This document shows, one piece after another, positions 28,144 through 37,706 of a stretch of DNA of 45,759 bases. Origin of the DNA: Candidatus Kerfeldbacteria bacterium. GTDB taxonomy: Bacteria; Patescibacteriota; Patescibacteriia; UBA9570. The DNA is taken from positions 1-45,759 of the forward strand of contig JACPGK010000035.1 in the NCBI GenBank assembly GCA_016182495.1, read 5' to 3'. The position numbers and the translations under genes were made by a program. The notes under the pieces were generated by a model. It made no database searches. It was not told the origin of the DNA and saw nothing but the letters and a program-made list of their open reading frames with translations. Every line of letters starts with the position of its first letter. Within the stretch, counting starts at the first letter, position 1.

Positions 28144-29371
28144 GTTGTTTTTTTCCAGCGATAGTTTGATCTTGATAAATCAAGGCGTCCACAAACCGTT
28201 TCACCGGCCAAAACCGACGCTCACGCGGCACAATCACATAGTGTGACGGCAAATTTACATCGCAGGCAAAATGTTCTAGCTGAATTACTTCACCTTCTGG
28301 TAAGGTTTTTTCTGCTAGTACCAATGGCAAATCTTCTTCAAATGCTAACAGATCGTTCAGGGTAAACCAAAATGTATTGGTATTAAAAAATGGAATCTGG
28401 TCTTGATCAAAATCGGATGGAAATTTCATTTGTTCAACAATAATCAATTGTCCATCAACGTAACAAGGTGCCCCACCTTGATCGCCCAGAGTTTTGGTGG
28501 CCAGTTCCACCGTGCGACCCCGACCAGTTTGAATGTGTGCCCCCAGTAATACCGGATCAAGCGTAGCGCCTAAATTATCAATGTTGGCAAAAAACATATA
28601 CTGTACCTGTGGAATATGGGTTTCGCGCAGATAGTGTTGCAGCAAGTAGATAAAATCGCCATGTCCACAGGGAGCCCATGATAACTCACCAGTCTGATCT
28701 ATAAACAGGTCAATATTTTTAAGATCCATCACCTTTTGAAATCGAGGAATCAACGGTTGTTGCACCACAAAATGAAAGCGATCAGGTTCAAGCGTAGGAT
28801 ATTTGCGTAGGAGTTGTTGAACATGTTTTCGAGTGGCGGCATCGGTAATAAAACTGTTCATGATGATAACATGTGGATGATGTGACAAATGATATTGAGC
28901 AGTATGGTGTAATAGATTTCGGATTTTTAGTTCCAAGTAACTTAACCCATTCACTACCGGAGTAATGCCCTTGGGCGAACTTACCATATCATCAGCTACT
29001 GTTTGCAAGACGCTATGATACCGTTGTTGTTCCGCGGCGGTGATTTTACTGTGATCAAAATAGCGGGTGGCGGCACCACCATTTAACCAAAATACTAACA
29101 GCTGATCTTGACGTAAAGCAGTGATACCCTGCTGTTGTAGTTCGGCGTGGTGGAGTTGTTGATAGTGTGGAAATTCGTTTGGTTGGGGTGGTCGTAAACG
29201 GCTGGCATCAATCACAAAGGAACTGTGGTCAAGTTCACCAGTTTGTAATTTAACGTGCAAAGCTTTGATATGATCTGGATCAATGCCACGAGCCCGTAAT
29301 TTGGCTTGAATGGCAGCGTTATCAATATGGTACATCAGCAGAATGGTACCAGGTTTTACCTCAAGCTTCAA
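28103..29371 (-). CDS. UDP-sugar pyrophosphorylase-like (UTP-dependent nucleotidyltransferase) protein
   Basis: LVFWLNGGAATRYFD..KGITPVVNGLSYLELKIRNLL. Confidence 0.6.
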   Translation of the reverse strand: MKLEVKPGTILLMYHIDNAAIQAKLRARGIDPDHIKALHVKLQTGELDHSSFVIDASRLRPPQPNEFPHYQQLHHAELQQQGITALRQDQLLVFWLNGGAATRYFDHSKITAAEQQRYHSVLQTVADDMVSSPKGITPVVNGLSYLELKIRNLLHHTAQYHLSHHPHVIIMNSFITDAATRKHVQQLLRKYPTLEPDRFHFVVQQPLIPRFQKVMDLKNIDLFIDQTGELSWAPCGHGDFIYLLQHYLRETHIPQVQYMFFANIDNLGATLDPVLLGAHIQTGRGRTVELATKTLGDQGGAPCYVDGQLIIVEQMKFPSDFDQDQIPFFNTNTFWFTLNDLLAFEEDLPLVLAEKTLPEGEVIQLEHFACDVNLPSHYVIVPRERRFWPVKRFVDALIYQDQTIAGKKQHDFQALLRTDYGL

Positions 29372-29399
29372 TCTATCATAGGTATGCTATGATATAAAT

Positions 29400-30191
29400 A
29401 TGACCAACCTTACCAACCTAGTGCAATTTGCCCAACAATTAAGCCGGTCTGCTGGTACGCAATTAGTGCAGGCTTACCAACAACAATCCAGTAGTAACAT
29501 TAATCGACGCGAATCTCCCAAAGCCATGAAATTATTGGAAGACAGTACCATTGACCAATGGTTGGTGCAGCATATTCACGCAACGTATCCAGATCATAGT
29601 ATTCTCACTGAAGAATCGGGTTTACTATATAACACTGATCAATCATCATACCGTTGGATTATTGATCCGATTGATGGCAGCGTCAATTTTTCTAACCATA
29701 ATCCATTTTTTGCTATCTCCATGGCTGTACAAATTAATGGGGTTTTAGAAATTGGTATAATTGAAGCACCGCTATTAGGTGAACAGTTTGTGGCAGTACG
29801 CGGACACGGTGCCACTGTCAATGGTCAGCCAATTCGAGTATCCACTACTGCCAAACTGCAGCAGGCCTATGTGTTAAGTTGTGATGGTGGCATGACTGAC
29901 CGCACTCAAGTATTTTCAACTTTGATTCGTAATTATTACGACCAAGTGATTGATTTTCGTAAACTTGGTTCGGCCGCTTTAGAGTGTGCTTGGGTGGCCA
30001 GTGGCCGCGCTGATGGCTACATTACCATGGCGATTGATCCATGGGATATAGCCGCTGGAGTAGTATTGATTGAAGAAGCTGGCGGCCAAGTGACAACCTT
30101 TCATGGCGAACCATGGCAAGCACAACAACTTGATGTGATTGCTTCGAATGGTTTGCTTCATCAAGCGTTTATGGACCGAATTTGGGACTAA
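29400..30191 (+). CDS. inositol monophosphatase family protein
   Basis: ILTEESG, WIIDPIDGSVNFSN, WDIAAGVVLIEEAGGQV. Confidence 0.88.
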   Translation: MTNLTNLVQFAQQLSRSAGTQLVQAYQQQSSSNINRRESPKAMKLLEDSTIDQWLVQHIHATYPDHSILTEESGLLYNTDQSSYRWIIDPIDGSVNFSNHNPFFAISMAVQINGVLEIGIIEAPLLGEQFVAVRGHGATVNGQPIRVSTTAKLQQAYVLSCDGGMTDRTQVFSTLIRNYYDQVIDFRKLGSAALECAWVASGRADGYITMAIDPWDIAAGVVLIEEAGGQVTTFHGEPWQAQQLDVIASNGLLHQAFMDRIWD

Positions 30192-30208
30192 CGATATACT
30201 AGATAGAT

Positions 30209-32512
30209 ATGAAATATATCATGTTGACTGCGGTACTGGCCAGTACACTGATGATTAGTCAATCCGCCCAAGCTCAAACTGTATCGCTATCGTTATTTAC
30301 TGAATTAACTGGTCAATCTGCCGGCGATTTTGCTGGCCAGGCCGTTGCCAGTGCTGGTGATATTAATGGCGATGGTTTTCAAGATATGCTGATTGGAGCA
30401 CCCAATAACGATACTGCTGGAGCCAATGCTGGAGCGGCTTATATTATATATGGACAAAATGCCCAGTTTACTTCGCCAATCAGTTTAAGTGATAGCATAG
30501 TGGTACCATTAAGCGGTGTAACAGCTGGTGATACTGCCGGTTACGCTGTGGCTGGCGCCGGTGACGTGAATAATGATGGCTTTGATGATTTTTTGATTGG
30601 CGCTTATCGACGGTCGAGTGGAGCAGGCAGTGCCTATTTAATTTACGGACAATCGCAAACATTAACCGCCGTAACGTTAGCTCAAGCCGTCACAGCCGGT
30701 GGGGCAGAGTTTACTGGCGAAATGGCCAATGATCAGGCCGGTTATGCTGTGGCTGGCGCCGGGGATGTCAATGGCGATGGCTATGATGATTTTTTGATTG
30801 GTGCTAATACCATGGCTGATGGTGGCACCAATGCCGGCGCTGCCTATATTATTTATGGTAAACCAACCGAATACACTTCAACCAGTTTAGCCACGAATGA
30901 TAGCAATATTGTGCAGTTGACCGGAGAATCAGCTAGTAATTTGGCTGGAGCGGCCGTAGCCACAGCTGGGGACGTCAATTTTGATGGCTATGCTGATTTT
31001 TTGATCGGGGCATACGGGTATAACTCTACGGCCGGCGCCGCTTATTTAGTATATGGCGGCTCAACCAAACTCACCAATGCTAGTTTAGCCAGTACAGTGC
31101 GGTTTAGTCATACTGTTGCTAATGCTTCGGCTGGTTATGCGGTAGCCTCGGCTGGTGATATCAATAGTGACAGTTATGCTGATTTTTTGATTGGCGCCTA
31201 CAATGCTTCTGGGGCTAAGGGAGCAACCTATGTTTTATACGGCCAAGCGACGGTCTGGACCAGTGCCACTTTGGCGGCCAGTTCAATTATTGTAGAACTA
31301 ACCGGTGAAACCGCCGGCGACTCATCTGGCTATGCTGTGGCTGGCGTCGGCGATGCTAATGGTGATGGTTTTGATGACTTTGCCATTGGGGCATGGAATA
31401 ATGATGATGGTGCCAGCAATAGCGGGGCAGCGTACTTGGTACTGGGTCAGGATAGTACGCTAACTTCCGGCGATGTATCAGCTATGATTGAATTGACTGG
31501 TGTAGCCGCTAGTGACGCTGCTGGTATTGCCGTGGCCACATCGGGTGATGTTAACGCCGATGGTTATCCGGATATATTAATTGGAGCTCGATCGACTGAT
31601 ACTACGGGAACCGATGCTGGCTCGGCCTATTTGGCGTACATGTATATTGATGCCGATGGTGATGGTGAAGGCTCTCCGGATGCTATTTTTCCTGGTACAG
31701 ATTGTGATGATAGCGACGATAGTGTCAGCGAAGAACAAACCTATTACGTTGATGCCGATGGTGATGGCTTGGGTACGAGTGAGACGGCTGTACTGTGTAG
31801 TAGTACGCCGCCAGCCGGATATAGCGATAACAGTAACGATACCGACGATACGGTTGTGAATAACGGCGTAGAAATTGATGACGACCAGGTTGATAATGAC
31901 GGTGATGGTGAGATTGATGAACATAACACCATTACAGAAAATGGAGCCCATCCCGGTTATGGCACTACCGATCCCAGTGATCCGGCTGCGTACGCCAGCA
32001 ATGTACTAACTATTGCTGGTACGATTGATGGTGACATGTTGGTTACTTTTGCTGATAATTCAGTGTATCAATATGATGTGTTTACTGGCACCACCACTCA
32101 ATTAACCAAAGTCAGTTCTTACCAAGCTACCGGCTATATTGTGGTACTGCAGGCCCAGGGGCAAAAATTGGCCCTGGTGAATGTGTATAACGGCGAAGTA
32201 TTTTCCAGTATTACTCTATCTAAAACGAATCTCTACAGTAAAACTAGCGTACTCTTGAAAGATGCTCGATCAGATCACTCGGTTGAGGTAGTGGTAACTT
32301 CACGGCAGAAAGCGCAGGTATTGTTAACAATTACGAAAGTAAATTTGACTAAGGAAAAGTTAAAACGCAAAAGCCTAGTCACTCTATCGAATAAGGCCGT
32401 GGCCCCAAACAAAACCAAAGTGAAGAAATCTACCATTAGCCTACGTACTAAAAAAGGCCAGGTGCTTCAGCCGTATAGAGTAACAAAAAAGTATAAATTG
32501 AAGGCTGCTTGA
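30209..32512 (+). CDS. FG-GAP repeat (integrin-alpha-like) beta-propeller with Ca-binding DxDGDG region
   Basis: seven GDxNxDGxxDFLIGA repeats; then DADGDGEGSPDAIFPGTDCDDSDDSV..YYVDADGDGLG (MopE/TSP3-like). Confidence 0.85.
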   Translation: MKYIMLTAVLASTLMISQSAQAQTVSLSLFTELTGQSAGDFAGQAVASAGDINGDGFQDMLIGAPNNDTAGANAGAAYIIYGQNAQFTSPISLSDSIVVPLSGVTAGDTAGYAVAGAGDVNNDGFDDFLIGAYRRSSGAGSAYLIYGQSQTLTAVTLAQAVTAGGAEFTGEMANDQAGYAVAGAGDVNGDGYDDFLIGANTMADGGTNAGAAYIIYGKPTEYTSTSLATNDSNIVQLTGESASNLAGAAVATAGDVNFDGYADFLIGAYGYNSTAGAAYLVYGGSTKLTNASLASTVRFSHTVANASAGYAVASAGDINSDSYADFLIGAYNASGAKGATYVLYGQATVWTSATLAASSIIVELTGETAGDSSGYAVAGVGDANGDGFDDFAIGAWNNDDGASNSGAAYLVLGQDSTLTSGDVSAMIELTGVAASDAAGIAVATSGDVNADGYPDILIGARSTDTTGTDAGSAYLAYMYIDADGDGEGSPDAIFPGTDCDDSDDSVSEEQTYYVDADGDGLGTSETAVLCSSTPPAGYSDNSNDTDDTVVNNGVEIDDDQVDNDGDGEIDEHNTITENGAHPGYGTTDPSDPAAYASNVLTIAGTIDGDMLVTFADNSVYQYDVFTGTTTQLTKVSSYQATGYIVVLQAQGQKLALVNVYNGEVFSSITLSKTNLYSKTSVLLKDARSDHSVEVVVTSRQKAQVLLTITKVNLTKEKLKRKSLVTLSNKAVAPNKTKVKKSTISLRTKKGQVLQPYRVTKKYKLKAA

Positions 32513-32548
32513 CTACTACTATAGGTAGTATTACCATACGTATTGGTT

Positions 32549-33454
32549 ATGATTGCCGTACAGCAACTGACAAAACAGTTTGGCCAACATCGAGCGCTTG
32601 ATCGAGTATCGTTTACGGTACAGCAGGGAGAAGTGGTTGGTTTTTTGGGTCCAAACGGAGCTGGTAAAACCACTACCTTGCGCATATTGACTGGATTTAT
32701 TTCAGCTTCTAGTGGTAGCGTCACCATTGCCGATCAGGAACTATTGGATCAACCTATTGCTAGTCGTCAAAAAATTGGGTATTTGTCAGAAAGTAATCCG
32801 CTGTACGATGCCATGCGAGTATATGAGTATTTACGATTTGTTGCTCAAGCCAAAGCCGTGCCTGATATTATCAGCGATATTCGGCGAGTAGTGACTGCCT
32901 GTCATTTGGCTGAAAAAATTACTGCATCAATTAGTGATTTATCAAAAGGGTATCGGCAACGGGTTGGGTTAGCCGCTGCTTTGCTGGGCGACCCTGATAT
33001 TTTATTACTCGATGAACCAACCTCTGGGCTTGATCCAAACCAAGCCGCTGATATTCGTGAATTAATTCGTACTATTGGTCAAACTAAAACTGTGCTGTTT
33101 TCTACTCATATTTTACAAGAGGCCCAAGCCTCATGCGACCGCGCTCTGATTATTAATCGCGGCAGCATTGTGGCTGATGGCACCATTGATCAGTTATTGA
33201 ACCAAGCTCAAGGTAGCAGCCAAGTGACGGTAGAAATTGAAGGATCTCAAGCCATCATCATGGCTAGTTTGAAACAATTAACGGGCGTAGAACAGGTACA
33301 GGCAGTAGATCAACGTATTCAGCTCACTACCACGAGTCAGCAGGATGTTCGTCGGTCTATTTTTCAACTGTGTGTCGACCGTGGTTGGACGCTGTTAGCC
33401 ATGACCCGTACTACTGTTAGCTTAGAAGATGTTTTCCGGCAATTAACGGCCTAA
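32549..33454 (+). CDS. ABC transporter ATP-binding protein (GldA-like)
   Basis: GFLGPNGAGKTTTLRILTG; LSKGYRQRVGLAAALLGDPDILLLDEPTSGLDP. Confidence 0.9.
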   Translation: MIAVQQLTKQFGQHRALDRVSFTVQQGEVVGFLGPNGAGKTTTLRILTGFISASSGSVTIADQELLDQPIASRQKIGYLSESNPLYDAMRVYEYLRFVAQAKAVPDIISDIRRVVTACHLAEKITASISDLSKGYRQRVGLAAALLGDPDILLLDEPTSGLDPNQAADIRELIRTIGQTKTVLFSTHILQEAQASCDRALIINRGSIVADGTIDQLLNQAQGSSQVTVEIEGSQAIIMASLKQLTGVEQVQAVDQRIQLTTTSQQDVRRSIFQLCVDRGWTLLAMTRTTVSLEDVFRQLTA

Positions 33455-33470
33455 AAACGAAATACATTGT

Positions 33471-34184
33471 ATGACTGGATTTTTAGCAATCTATCGCAAG
33501 GAATTAACCGGCTACTGTTACTCACTGTTATCCTATATTTTTATGGTGGTGTTTTTGGTGATTCTGGGCTGGCTGTTTTGGCAAAATGTATTTTTAGTCG
33601 GCCAAACCACTATGCGTGATTGGTTCAGCCTATTACCATGGTTCTTTTTATTTTTAGTGCCGGCCTTAGCCATGCGCTTGTGGAGTGAAGATAAAAAGCA
33701 AGGCACTATTGAAACCCTACTCACATTACCAGTTAGTGATAGCCAGGTAATTTTGGCAAAATTTTTGGCAGCGGATACTTTTTTGGCGATAGTACTGGTG
33801 TTCTCACTACCCATTCCTATCACCCTAGCCCGCTTGGGCGAGTTAGATTGGGGTCCAGTCGTGGGAGCGTATCTGGGAGCCTGGTTACTCGGTGGTACCT
33901 ACTTGGCATTAGGACAATGGTTATCAAGCCTAACCAAAAATCAAATCGTTGCCTTTTTGGTAACGGTGGCAATGGCTTTTGGATTAGTGTTACTGGGGTT
34001 ACCTGGAGTTACTAGTGGCAGTGGTACCATAGCAGCGGTGATAGCCAGTTTGTCTCCGCTGACTCATTTTACCAATTTAGCCAAAGGGGTAATTAGTGCT
34101 CGTGACCTGGTGTACTATCTGTCAGCTATTGGATTATTTTTATACTGTAATAAGTATGTCCTCAATCGTCGCCACTACTCGTAA
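33471..34184 (+). CDS. ABC-2 type permease (GldF-like)
   Basis: FLAIYRKELTGYCYS..; MRLWSEDKKQGTIETLLTLPVSDSQVILAKFLA. Confidence 0.82.
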   Translation: MTGFLAIYRKELTGYCYSLLSYIFMVVFLVILGWLFWQNVFLVGQTTMRDWFSLLPWFFLFLVPALAMRLWSEDKKQGTIETLLTLPVSDSQVILAKFLAADTFLAIVLVFSLPIPITLARLGELDWGPVVGAYLGAWLLGGTYLALGQWLSSLTKNQIVAFLVTVAMAFGLVLLGLPGVTSGSGTIAAVIASLSPLTHFTNLAKGVISARDLVYYLSAIGLFLYCNKYVLNRRHYS

Positions 34185-35721
34185 GCAATTTGCCCGTCAG
34201 TCACATTTCCAGGTAGCGCTGGTGGTTGTGGCTGTGGTGGTGCTGAATCTGGCCGTTAGCGGCTTAACTTGGCGTTGGGATATTACCAAAGATAAACTCT
34301 ATAGCTTATCACCGGCTAGCACCACTATTGTACAACAGTTGGTTGATCCAGTGACATTTAAACTGTATTTTTCCAAGGATGTGCCGCAAGATTTATTAGC
34401 CGTGCGCCGCGATGTTGAAGATGTGCTGGCCGAGTACCGACAAACCGGCCGTGATATCACGGTGGTGATGGCTGATCCTAAAACTGATCTGTCGGCCCAA
34501 ACCGAAGTTGATACCTACGGCATTCCCGAGATTCAATATAATGTAGTGAATAATGATAAATTTGAAGTATCCACTGGTTATGCTGGTTTAGTGATACTGT
34601 ATCGCGATCAAAATACCGTGCTACCAGCCTTGCCCAATGTTGCTAACTTGGAATACGACATCACGGCCGCTCTGCAAAAAATGTCGCGAACAGATGCTCC
34701 TACCATTGGCTGGTTATCAGATCATGGTACTATTGTCGGGCGCACTGTGCAGCAGTATTTAGAACAACAGTATACCATTACGCCAGTAACATTAGCCGCT
34801 TTATCACCCGATCTGACTAATGTAGTAATAGCCGGACCAACCGAGGAATTTACCGAGGCCGAACAATACACTCTTGATCAATTTGTAATGCGCGGCGGTA
34901 ATTTGTATATGTTACTTGATGGCATGACCATTAATCAACAGTTGTTACAGGCTAGCCCTATGGTTACTGGGCTAGATGATTGGCTGACGCACTATGGTAT
35001 TACCGTGAATCATGATGTGGTGGCAGATTTTGCTTCGAACGAAACACTCACGTTTGGCGGACAATTTTTTTCGGTAGTGCGGCCATACCCGTACTGGCCA
35101 AAGATTGTATCGGCTGGTTTGAATCCGAATAGTCCAATGGTGGCTCAACTCACTGCTATTAGTTTACCCTGGACCAGCTCGCTAACCATTACTCCAGCTG
35201 ATGATCGCGTTGTTACTGAACTAGCTAACACTTCACCACAATCTACTAGTAGTACCGCGGTCACTTCAATTGATCCAGAAGCTATTGTGAGGTCAACTGA
35301 TAGTGATTTACAACAGTACCTGGTGGCCGCCCTGGTGACTGGTTCCTTCACCAGCGCCTATACCGCTGATACTGTGCCCACCGGTAGCGATGCCAGCCAA
35401 TTTATTGGTAGTACTGATCAAGCCAACCTGGTCATTGTCAGTAACAGTCGGTTCATTGCCGATGATATTATTGGTGACAATGTAGATAATGCCTTGCTGT
35501 TAGCGAACGCCATTGACGCTTTGAGTCAACAAACCTCATTGGTTGATATTCGGTCGCGCGCTAGTTTACAGCGCCCACTGAATAATATATCTGATCAACA
35601 AAAAACTGCTACCAAGTATGGCAATTTGGTAGGCAGCGTACTACTGGTGTTGGTTGGTGCCAGTGTGGTGTATGGTTGGCGCCGGCGACACGATATCAAA
35701 GCTAAACAATTATATGCGTAA
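34156..35721 (+). CDS. GldG-like ABC-type auxiliary transport protein
   Basis: RWDITKDKLYSLSPASTTIVQQL; single N- and C-terminal TM. Confidence 0.78.
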   Translation: MSSIVATTRKQFARQSHFQVALVVVAVVVLNLAVSGLTWRWDITKDKLYSLSPASTTIVQQLVDPVTFKLYFSKDVPQDLLAVRRDVEDVLAEYRQTGRDITVVMADPKTDLSAQTEVDTYGIPEIQYNVVNNDKFEVSTGYAGLVILYRDQNTVLPALPNVANLEYDITAALQKMSRTDAPTIGWLSDHGTIVGRTVQQYLEQQYTITPVTLAALSPDLTNVVIAGPTEEFTEAEQYTLDQFVMRGGNLYMLLDGMTINQQLLQASPMVTGLDDWLTHYGITVNHDVVADFASNETLTFGGQFFSVVRPYPYWPKIVSAGLNPNSPMVAQLTAISLPWTSSLTITPADDRVVTELANTSPQSTSSTAVTSIDPEAIVRSTDSDLQQYLVAALVTGSFTSAYTADTVPTGSDASQFIGSTDQANLVIVSNSRFIADDIIGDNVDNALLLANAIDALSQQTSLVDIRSRASLQRPLNNISDQQKTATKYGNLVGSVLLVLVGASVVYGWRRRHDIKAKQLYA

Positions 35722-36253
35722 ACAGCACTACTGGACCTATAGTTTACTAGTAATCGTAGTTGGCTTGGGGGCGGTGGTGGCTTATCGATATTACGCCACC
35801 CAACGTGCTGCTCAAAATCAACAAGCCAACAAGTATTTGGTGCAGTCATTTGATAGTAACGCCGTTACGGCTATAACAGTAACTCAACATCAAACAGTCA
35901 CTGAACTCACTAAACAGGCCGATGGTAGTTGGCTCATAGCCAATGATAGTAACGTTCCTGCTAATCAAACCGCTATTACCAATCTGTTGAGCACCATAAC
36001 TCATAGTACCATTCAAGCCGTATCGGCTCGCACCATGACCACGCCGGAACAGTATGGTTTAAATCCCGATCAGGCTATTCAGGTAATAGTTAAGCAGGCC
36101 GATACAGTGTTAGCAGATATTATTATTGGTAAAATTGGCTCGGCTGCCCAAACGTTGTATGCTCAACGCTCCGGTGATGTAGCCGTTTACCTAGTGAGTG
36201 GCCAGCGTGGCCATTTTGCCCAAACTGATTGGGCAGAACCGAACGAACAGTGA
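35714..36253 (+). CDS. DUF4340-like protein
   Basis: N-terminal TM; VTELTKQADGSWLIANDSNVPANQTAITNLLSTI..YGLNPDQAIQVIVKQ. Confidence 0.65.
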   Translation: MRKQHYWTYSLLVIVVGLGAVVAYRYYATQRAAQNQQANKYLVQSFDSNAVTAITVTQHQTVTELTKQADGSWLIANDSNVPANQTAITNLLSTITHSTIQAVSARTMTTPEQYGLNPDQAIQVIVKQADTVLADIIIGKIGSAAQTLYAQRSGDVAVYLVSGQRGHFAQTDWAEPNEQ

Positions 36254-36261
36254 AATTGAAA

Positions 36262-36777
36262 TTATTTTTTTAATCGTTTAATTTTTTCTTGAATATAAAA
36301 AGACAGATACCCTGCATTACTTTTTTGAAATTTTGGATTCTGCCATGAGGTGCCGTCAATTTTACCACGGCAATTTTTATCTCCACATCGACAAGTAAAT
36401 TTTAGATCTTGAGTGTCAGTTGTTTCGTAATCAAAACATATTTCCTCGCCGGCTTTAATTTTTCTTCTCGCGACTAATATAATTGATCCCTTCACGCCGG
36501 CATTAGCGTGACAACTATGATTGAACATCTCACAATCATCCAGATTTTTTGCCGATTTTGGACCTAAATAAAAATTTTCAAAAATTTGAACCGGATAATC
36601 GTAATCAAGAATAGTCCTCGGTAATTTTCTTAATTCTTTTAAAGTGATAACGTATCCTCCCCATAGCGCTATCAATTCTTCTTTTTTTATATCTTCTTTT
36701 GCAAAAACTCCGTAACGATGAATGGTACTGTTGTTTTGCGCTTTGCATTTTGGCGACAAATAAGAATGTTTCCTCAT
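36262..36777 (-). CDS. SET-domain protein (putative protein-lysine methyltransferase) with post-SET Cys motif
   Basis: GVFAKEDIKKEELIALWGG; MFNHSCHANAGVKGSIILVARRKIKAGEEICFDYETTD; CRCGDKNCRGKI. Confidence 0.85.
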   Translation of the reverse strand: MRKHSYLSPKCKAQNNSTIHRYGVFAKEDIKKEELIALWGGYVITLKELRKLPRTILDYDYPVQIFENFYLGPKSAKNLDDCEMFNHSCHANAGVKGSIILVARRKIKAGEEICFDYETTDTQDLKFTCRCGDKNCRGKIDGTSWQNPKFQKSNAGYLSFYIQEKIKRLKK

Positions 36778-36842
36778 ATTAAATATAATTTATGGTATTA
36801 ATTACGTTGCAATGCTAGCAAATAAAATAAACTTAATCAATT

Positions 36843-36902
36843 GGCGGACTTGTCCGCCTGAGTCCTCCAGAGTCCCGAGCTGATCGAGGGACGCCGGAGG
36901 AC
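36843..36902. repeat. REP-like double palindrome
   Basis: GGCGGA-CTTG-TCCGCC (36843-36858) and GTCCTCC-aga-GTCCC..GGGAC-gcc-GGAGGAC (36862-36902). Confidence 0.6.
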
Positions 36903-36907
36903 GAAGG

Positions 36908-36994
36908 CGGAGAGAGTGAGATTCGAACTCACGATACCCTTGCGGGTATAACGCTTTTCGAGAGCGTCGCCTTCAACCACTCGGCCATCTCTCC
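36908..36994 (-). tRNA. tRNA-Ser(CGA)
   Basis: reverse complement GGAGAGATGGCCGAGTGGTTGAAGGCGACGCTCTCGAAAAGCGTTATACCCGCAAGGGTATCGTGAGTTCGAATCTCACTCTCTCCG; long variable arm; no encoded CCA. Confidence 0.93.
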
Positions 36995-37106
36995 CGGGGC
37001 GTTCCCTCATACAACTCGGGATCGCACGAGTAAACCAATCAGCCCAAGTATCCTAATGAAAAAAGAGCCTATTGTCTAGCATCAGTGAAAATAGATTTCA
37101 TGATAA

Positions 37107-37307
37107 TTAACGCTTAATACCGTAAACAATTTCGTCAATGCGCTGGCTTAAATGTTTTTCGCCGCTATGAAAACTATATTTTCTAAGCTTTTCTAATGTC
37201 ATTGTTGTTTTTATATAGAACCATCGATCTTCATAGGGTAGGGGATCACGACCTTCAAAGCGTTGCCACCACATAATATTATCTATAAGTTGGGATTTAT
37301 TTTTCAT
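37107..37307 (-). CDS. small hypothetical protein
   Basis: 66 aa ORF; no recognised family. Confidence 0.35.
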   Translation of the reverse strand: MKNKSQLIDNIMWWQRFEGRDPLPYEDRWFYIKTTMTLEKLRKYSFHSGEKHLSQRIDEIVYGIKR

Positions 37308-37310
37308 AAA

Positions 37311-37342
37311 TTGATACTACCATTATTACTCGGTAGTATCAA
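37311..37342. repeat. perfect 11-bp inverted repeat
   Basis: TTGATACTACC-attattactc-GGTAGTATCAA. Confidence 0.7.
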
Positions 37343-37446
37343 ATGAACAAATATCTTTGAAAAATGTAATAGTGACCGGCCGCCGCAGACGTGAACGCTT
37401 CCTGGTTGGGGAAACGAACACGCTGCGGCGGGCCAGTCGGATTCAT
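37339..37446 (-). CDS. small GC-rich ORF, second of an overlapping pair
   Basis: MNPTGPPQRVRFPNQEAFTSAAAGHYYIFQRYLFI; ATGA overlap with the upstream ORF; may instead be a frameshifted continuation. Confidence 0.3.
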   Translation of the reverse strand: MNPTGPPQRVRFPNQEAFTSAAAGHYYIFQRYLFI

Positions 37447-37628
37447 GAAGAGGAGGTCGCCTTCTTGGCCGTCGCCGCCTTTTCGCGGGCGGCATCGGCC
37501 AAGTACCCTGCGCGTTGAGCGCGCTGGGTCTGCGACACCCGGTCCTCGTCCGTGAGGACCGGGCGGGGGTGCGGCTTCTGTCGCACCCCCCTGTCCTGCT
37601 TCTGAACGTCGCGCCATGACTCGAACAT
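37443..37628 (-). CDS. small GC-rich ORF with strong Shine-Dalgarno
   Basis: MFESWRDVQKQDRGVRQKPHPRPVLTDEDRVSQTQRAQRAGYLADAAREKAATAKKATSSS; AAGGAGGCGCCATG; strongly GC-biased third positions. Confidence 0.5.
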   Translation of the reverse strand: MFESWRDVQKQDRGVRQKPHPRPVLTDEDRVSQTQRAQRAGYLADAAREKAATAKKATSSS

Positions 37629-37638
37629 GGCGCCTCCT

Positions 37639-37670
37639 TTTTCCCGGGGGAAAGAATTGTCCCGGGAAAA
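37639..37670. repeat. perfect 10-bp inverted repeat
   Basis: TTTTCCCGGG-ggaaagaattgt-CCCGGGAAAA. Confidence 0.7.
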
Positions 37671-37706
37671 CAAAAAACTTCTTACTCCAATCATTGGGAT
37701 AAGAAG
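37671..37706 (-). terminator. rho-independent terminator (minus)
   Basis: minus-strand CTTCTTATCCCAATGATTGGAGTAAGAAG stem followed by TTTTTTG. Confidence 0.75.

Noticed and set aside
30340-31620. Possible tandem DNA repeats or CRISPR-like periodicity
   Set aside because: Periodicity is protein-level (FG-GAP blades); DNA copies are too diverged and irregular. No CRISPR array or cas genes seen in the window.
31577-31951. Minus-strand ORFs opposite the FG-GAP gene
   Set aside because: Produced by the repetitive GAT/GGT codon pattern on the other strand.
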